In this document: positions 37,854-41,455 of the stretch, piece by piece
Layout of the letters: each line of letters begins with the position of its first letter
Position numbering within the stretch: the stretch's first letter is position 1
Assembly: GCA_902533755.1 (NCBI GenBank)
Contig: CACANC010000009.1
Span: forward strand, 1 to 41,455
Reading direction: 5' to 3'
DNA from: an uncultured PS1 clade bacterium
GTDB lineage: Bacteria > Pseudomonadota > Alphaproteobacteria > MED-G09
DNA length: 41,455 nt
Program-made: the position numbers and the translations under genes
The notes under the pieces: model-generated
What the model saw: only the letters and a program-made list of their open reading frames with translations
Database searches by the model: none
Told to the model about the DNA's origin: nothing

Positions 37854-39509
37854 ATGGCATCTTACCAATATATTTTCTCTCTAGAAAATCTGTCTAAAAC
37901 TTGGTCTGGAGGTAAAACACTTTTTGAGAATATTAATTTATCTTTTTTGCCAAATGCTAAAATTGGTATTGTAGGTATAAATGGTTCAGGTAAGTCGACC
38001 TTTCTTAAAATTTTATCTGGCATAGATAAGGAATATAATGGTGAAATTATTGCTGCTAAAGGTATTAAAGTAGGTTATCTACCTCAAGAGCCTGACTTAG
38101 ATCATACAAAAAATGTTTATGAAAATGTTTGCGAAGGGGCTATAGACAAAATCTCATTAATTGAAAAATATAATGAACTATCAATGAATTATTCTGAAGA
38201 TATCGCAGATGATTTAGCTAAATTACAGGATGAAATAGAGGCAAAAGATTTATGGGATCTTGATTCAAAGATTGAACAGGCTATGAATGCTTTACGATGC
38301 CCTGAAAAGACCATGAATATTAATAATTTATCGGGAGGTGAAAAAAGACGAGTTGCTATTTGTAAGTTACTTCTTGAAAAGCCAGATTTACTTTTACTTG
38401 ATGAGCCAACCAATCATCTGGACCCAGAAACAGTCTCTTGGCTAGAGAATTATCTTAAAAATTATAAGGGTACAGTTATATTGATTACTCACGATAGGTT
38501 TTTTCTTGATAATATTACCGAATGGATACTTGAGTTAGATAGAGGAAAAGCAATTCCTTATGAGGGAAACTATAGTAAATGGCTAATTCAGAAACAAAAA
38601 AGAATTGAATTAGAAACTAAACATGAAAATGCAAGATTGAGAAGATTAAAGAGTGAAGTTAATTGGATTTCATCATCTCCTAAAGCTAGGCAATCTAAAT
38701 CAAAAGCAAGAATTAACAACTATGAATCTCTTTTAAATAAAGAAAATATTCAATCTATAGATGACCCTCAAATTATAATTCCAACTGCACCAAGGCTTGG
38801 AGATCTGGTAATTGAAACAAATAATTTAAAGAAAGTTATCGAAGATAAGGTACTTTTTGAGGACCTTTCTATTAAAGTTCCAAAAGGAGCTATAGTTGGA
38901 ATTATAGGTGCTAATGGCGCAGGCAAAACAACACTTTTTAATATTATTTCAGATAAATTAGATTCAACAGCTGGATCGGTAAGATTAGGCGAAACAGTTA
39001 ATTTAAGTTATGTAGATCAATCAAGAGAAACTCTTGACCCCGGTAAAACAGTTTGGGAAGAAATTTCAGAAGGAAATGATGTTGTTGAAATTAATTCAAC
39101 AACAATTAATACACGTGCTTACACCAGTTCGTTTAATTTTAAAGGTCCTGATCAGCAAAAAAAGGTAGGCCAATTATCTGGAGGAGAGCGAAATAGAATT
39201 CATCTCGCCAAAGCACTTAAATCTGGCGCTAATGTCCTATTACTCGATGAACCAACAAATGATTTGGATGTAGAGACTTTATTTGCCTTAGAGTATGCGT
39301 TAGATAAGTTTTCAGGCTGTGCAATGATAATTAGCCATGATAGGTGGTTTTTAGATCGAATATGTACACATATACTAGCTTTTGAGGGTAATAGCAGCAT
39401 TGAATGGTTTGAAGGAAGCTATTCAGATTATTCAATAGATAGAAAAAATCGATTAGGTGAAGAAAGTGAAATCCCTTCTCGAATTAAATATAAAAAATTT
39501 TCACGATAA
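37854..39509 (+). CDS. ettA: Energy-dependent translational throttle protein EttA (ABC-F ATPase)
   Basis: A soluble ABC-F protein (551 residues) with two ATPase domains and no membrane segment. ATPase 1 has Walker A GINGSGKST (41-49), NLSGGEKRR and LLLLDEPTNHLD; ATPase 2 has GANGAGKTT, QLSGGERNR and LLLDEPTNDLD. The arm insertion in domain 1 and the basic linker (about 240-300), the length close to 555, and segments such as VYENVCEG, ITHDRFFLDN and ILELDRG.AIPYEGNYS-type sequence match EttA rather than Uup or ABCF2. EttA binds the ribosomal E site and gates the first elongation steps according to ATP/ADP. An AAAGGG ribosome-binding site precedes the ATG. Confidence 0.93.
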   Translation: MASYQYIFSLENLSKTWSGGKTLFENINLSFLPNAKIGIVGINGSGKSTFLKILSGIDKEYNGEIIAAKGIKVGYLPQEPDLDHTKNVYENVCEGAIDKISLIEKYNELSMNYSEDIADDLAKLQDEIEAKDLWDLDSKIEQAMNALRCPEKTMNINNLSGGEKRRVAICKLLLEKPDLLLLDEPTNHLDPETVSWLENYLKNYKGTVILITHDRFFLDNITEWILELDRGKAIPYEGNYSKWLIQKQKRIELETKHENARLRRLKSEVNWISSSPKARQSKSKARINNYESLLNKENIQSIDDPQIIIPTAPRLGDLVIETNNLKKVIEDKVLFEDLSIKVPKGAIVGIIGANGAGKTTLFNIISDKLDSTAGSVRLGETVNLSYVDQSRETLDPGKTVWEEISEGNDVVEINSTTINTRAYTSSFNFKGPDQQKKVGQLSGGERNRIHLAKALKSGANVLLLDEPTNDLDVETLFALEYALDKFSGCAMIISHDRWFLDRICTHILAFEGNSSIEWFEGSYSDYSIDRKNRLGEESEIPSRIKYKKFSR

Positions 39510-40115
39510 TTACTTACTTAATTGTTTTTCTAATCTATCCATTAATTTACCAATATTTCCATTATTTTTACTTAAAAAAGATGTAAATGTTGACCTTTGT
39601 TCCTGAGCCATCCAAATTCCGACAACACGTATATCAAAGATTTTAAAATTACCATTTTGTTTTTTAATAAGTCTCCAATCAATTTTTGTTGGATTAGGGT
39701 CATTTAAAAATTGAATTGAAGTTTTTACTATGATTCCCGATCTTCCATTATCAGTTGAGTTAAGAATACTAAAATCACCAGATGGAAATGAAGCTAATCT
39801 AATAGAATAAATCTCTGATACAAATCTTTTAATTAAATTTATATATTCAGTTTTTTGGACAGAATCTAAATTTCTTCTGTAAGGCCCTAGTACAAATAAT
39901 GATATTTCTCTTACAGCCAAATTAGATAAAAAGATATTTGTAATATTTTCTACCTTCTCATCAGTACTTTTATTTTTATTCCCAAGAACATTAAGAGTTT
40001 CTTGAGCTATATAAGTGACATAATCTTTAGGAGACAAAATTTTACTATCAGATAGGGCAGAATTAACTGGTAGAAAAGAGAATAATAAAAATAATGTTAA
40101 AATCTTTTTAATCAT
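39510..40115 (-). CDS. mlaC: Periplasmic phospholipid-binding protein MlaC (Ttg2D family)
   Basis: A 201-residue protein with a Sec signal peptide (about 1-22, NSALS before DSK) and the MlaC/Ttg2 fold. Family segments include a FLSNLAVREISLFVLGPYRRNL region and the central WRLIKKQNGNFKIFDIRVVGIWMAQEQRSTF region, each broken into shorter conserved motifs. MlaC ferries phospholipids across the periplasm between outer-membrane MlaA and the inner-membrane MlaFEDB transporter. It follows mlaA by 23 bases; mlaF, mlaE, mlaD and mlaB are not in the window. HpnM, a hopanoid-linked relative, is an alternative, but the mlaA partner favours MlaC. Confidence 0.9.
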   Translation of the reverse strand: MIKKILTLFLLFSFLPVNSALSDSKILSPKDYVTYIAQETLNVLGNKNKSTDEKVENITNIFLSNLAVREISLFVLGPYRRNLDSVQKTEYINLIKRFVSEIYSIRLASFPSGDFSILNSTDNGRSGIIVKTSIQFLNDPNPTKIDWRLIKKQNGNFKIFDIRVVGIWMAQEQRSTFTSFLSKNNGNIGKLMDRLEKQLSK

Positions 40116-40138
40116 TTTTATTTTCTACTTCTAGGGAT

Positions 40139-40855
40139 TCAAAAAAAATCATCAAATATTTCTTCATCTAAACTTTCATTTAGGCTAGAAGACCTGCTTT
40201 GTTGATATATCGATTTTAAAGAACTATAATAATCAATTGATGTTTCTCTTAAATTATCAATAGTTTCCATATTTCCTGATCTGGCTGAAACAGCATACAA
40301 TATAGTAGGTGAAATTCTTATTATACTATCCTCATCTTTAAGAAAATAATTAAGAGGATTTAAAACTATATCAATTATACTTCCAGCAAGGTGACGTGAA
40401 GATCTTGGCCCAATAAAAGGTAGGACTAAATAATTGCCTTCACTTGCCCCCCACCTCTCAAGAGTTTTATCAAAATCAGTATCATTCTTTTTTAAATTTA
40501 ATTTATCTGCCAAATCAATAGCGCCCAGAAGACCAAAAGAAGAATTAATAATAAATCTCATTATACTCGATAAGGCATTTTTAATCTCACCTTGTAATAT
40601 ATAGTTAGTAAAGTTAATTGGCTCTCCTGAGTTTTGAAGTATATTTGAAATTCCATCTTCGATAGGGTTTGGTAATAAGCTATATCCAACAGAAACAGGC
40701 CTTAATAAATAAATATCAATTTTATCATTAAATTCATGAATGCTTCTATTAGAATTTTCATAAGGATCAGACATATCTGCATTACTGTAAGAAGCAGGTG
40801 AAGCTATTACAATTAAGAAAAAAATTAAATTTATTTTAAAAAATTTTATCAACAA
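40139..40855 (-). CDS. mlaA: MlaA (VacJ)-family phospholipid transport protein lacking a lipobox
   Basis: The outer-membrane component that removes mislocalised phospholipids from the outer leaflet. The family core is clear: SDPYENSNRSIHEFN, LLRPVSVGY, GEPINFTNYILQG, RFIINSSFGLLGAIDLA, ERWGASEGNYLVLPFIGPR and LNPLNYF. An N-terminal hydrophobic signal (about 1-25) is present, but the whole 238-residue protein has no cysteine, so it cannot be a lipoprotein like E. coli MlaA and is probably cleaved by signal peptidase I or left anchored. The start is a TTG, either 40853-40855 or 40850-40852; the second has better spacing to an AGG. Confidence 0.92.
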   Translation of the reverse strand: MLIKFFKINLIFFLIVIASPASYSNADMSDPYENSNRSIHEFNDKIDIYLLRPVSVGYSLLPNPIEDGISNILQNSGEPINFTNYILQGEIKNALSSIMRFIINSSFGLLGAIDLADKLNLKKNDTDFDKTLERWGASEGNYLVLPFIGPRSSRHLAGSIIDIVLNPLNYFLKDEDSIIRISPTILYAVSARSGNMETIDNLRETSIDYYSSLKSIYQQSRSSSLNESLDEEIFDDFF

Positions 40856-40875
40856 AAACCTATTTAAAAATTACA

Positions 40876-41455
40876 CTATAATTTTATCTCCTCAACTCTC
40901 TCAATTATTTTACCATGTAGGCCATCACATGTACCTATAATTGATTTTTTTGATACATTTTTAAGATTATATACTAATTGATTCCCTTTGTGATCTGTAA
41001 CTTTTCCACCAGCTTCAGTAATTAATAAATCACCAGCAGCAATATCCCAATCTGATTTAGTGTTTAATGCCATCATCGAGTCGAATTGACCGCTGGAAAC
41101 AAGAGCCATTCGATATGCTATAGAATTTTTATTATCAATAAACATTTTTGGCCAAGGTCTTTTCCAAGCAGGGTGTGAAAACATTGGTTTGAAAGCACAC
41201 ATTTTTGAGTTCTCAAGTTTTGATGTTTTTGTTGTTCTAATTTTTTTTGAATTTAACCATGAGCCTTTATTTTTTTCAGCCTCAAATAATTCTTCATTTA
41301 TTGGATTATATATAACAGCTGAAATTGGTCTTCCATATTTTATTAAAGCAATTGCAATGCAAAAATCTTTTTTGCCAGTAAGAAAAGATTTAGTGCCATC
41401 TATAGGGTCCACTATTAGTGTTTTATCATAATCCAATCTAGAATAATCATCTTTA
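40876..41455 (-). CDS. Inositol monophosphatase-superfamily phosphatase, CysQ-like (5' end outside window)
   Basis: The 3' part (about 193 codons) of a lithium-sensitive, magnesium-dependent phosphatase; the reading frame runs open through the window edge, so the N-terminal portion is missing. The metal-binding motif DPIDGTKSF and the second motif SDWDIAAGDLLITEAGG are intact. The general pattern fits alphaproteobacterial proteins annotated as CysQ (3'(2'),5'-bisphosphate nucleotidase, which clears PAP from sulfate assimilation), but inositol monophosphatase or histidinol phosphatase cannot be excluded without the N-terminus. It lies 20 bases upstream of mlaA on the same strand. A TTG at 41434-41436 lies inside the domain and is not the real start. 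Confidence 0.8.
   Translation of the reverse strand, partial: KDDYSRLDYDKTLIVDPIDGTKSFLTGKKDFCIAIALIKYGRPISAVIYNPINEELFEAEKNKGSWLNSKKIRTTKTSKLENSKMCAFKPMFSHPAWKRPWPKMFIDNKNSIAYRMALVSSGQFDSMMALNTKSDWDIAAGDLLITEAGGKVTDHKGNQLVYNLKNVSKKSIIGTCDGLHGKIIERVEEIKL

Noticed and set aside
1-41455. CRISPR arrays, insertion sequences, prophage, integrases, toxin-antitoxin or other defence genes
   Set aside because: No spaced direct repeats, transposase or integrase domains, terminal repeats or defence domains were found on either strand; every sizeable ORF has a housekeeping or metabolic family assignment.
1-41455. Classic intrinsic terminators
   Set aside because: I looked at gene ends for GC-rich stems followed by T-runs and found none convincing; T-runs here are common and mostly lie within coding or AT-only sequence.

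Overview
The window is a gene-dense, strongly AT-rich stretch of chromosome with no plasmid, phage or mobile features. Gene content and order point to a free-living alphaproteobacterium with a streamlined genome, most like the small-genome marine lineages; that habitat is an inference. Supporting blocks are NUDIX/DUF6111/cca, petABC, ychF-pth-rplY-prs, a MidA-type methyltransferase next to lgt, YbjN-proC, moaE-moaD-pgsA-uvrC beside a FolM-like SDR, DUF374-waaA-lpxK, carA-carB-greA, yqeY-dnaG-rpoD with a CAT-anticodon tRNA, and mlaC-mlaA. Gaps are tiny, genes often overlap by 1-20 bases, and several starts are TTG or GTG.

Layout. 1-4218 (+): the tail of a NUDIX hydrolase, a DUF6111 membrane protein, the tRNA CCA-adding enzyme, then the three cytochrome bc1 subunits. 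4219-9492 (-): lgt, MidA-like methyltransferase, prs, rplY, pth and ychF, covering lipoprotein maturation, PRPP supply and translation. 9595-10926 (+): a YbjN protein and proC. 10927-12926 (-): an OmpR/EnvZ-type two-component pair. 13060-13944 (+): ilvE. 13941-17069 (-): uvrC, pgsA, moaD, moaE. 17070-17374: the largest gap, very AT-rich, with one perfect DnaA box. 17375-22328 (-): an SDR, aspC, uvrB and a FolM-like SDR. 22434-27124 (+): an ABC exporter, DUF374 acyltransferase, waaA and lpxK, a lipid A/LPS inner-core and envelope set. 27114-27896 (-): another SDR. 27939-28388 (+): an exported DUF192 protein. 28385-33303 (-): carA, carB, greA. 33546-39509 (+): yqeY, dnaG, rpoD, tRNA and ettA, a macromolecular-synthesis cluster. 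39510-41455 (-): an IMPase-family phosphatase cut by the window end, mlaA and mlaC.

The genes are almost all housekeeping: aerobic respiration, translation, nucleotide and amino-acid synthesis, excision repair (uvrB and uvrC), replication and transcription initiation, and outer-membrane biogenesis and lipid homeostasis. I do not see a new multi-gene system. The points worth a second look are structural: all six convergent gene pairs meet with no spacer or with overlapping stop codons; the primase has lost three of its four zinc ligands; MlaA contains no cysteine and so no lipobox; and the 305-base gap around 17.2 kb has origin-like features.
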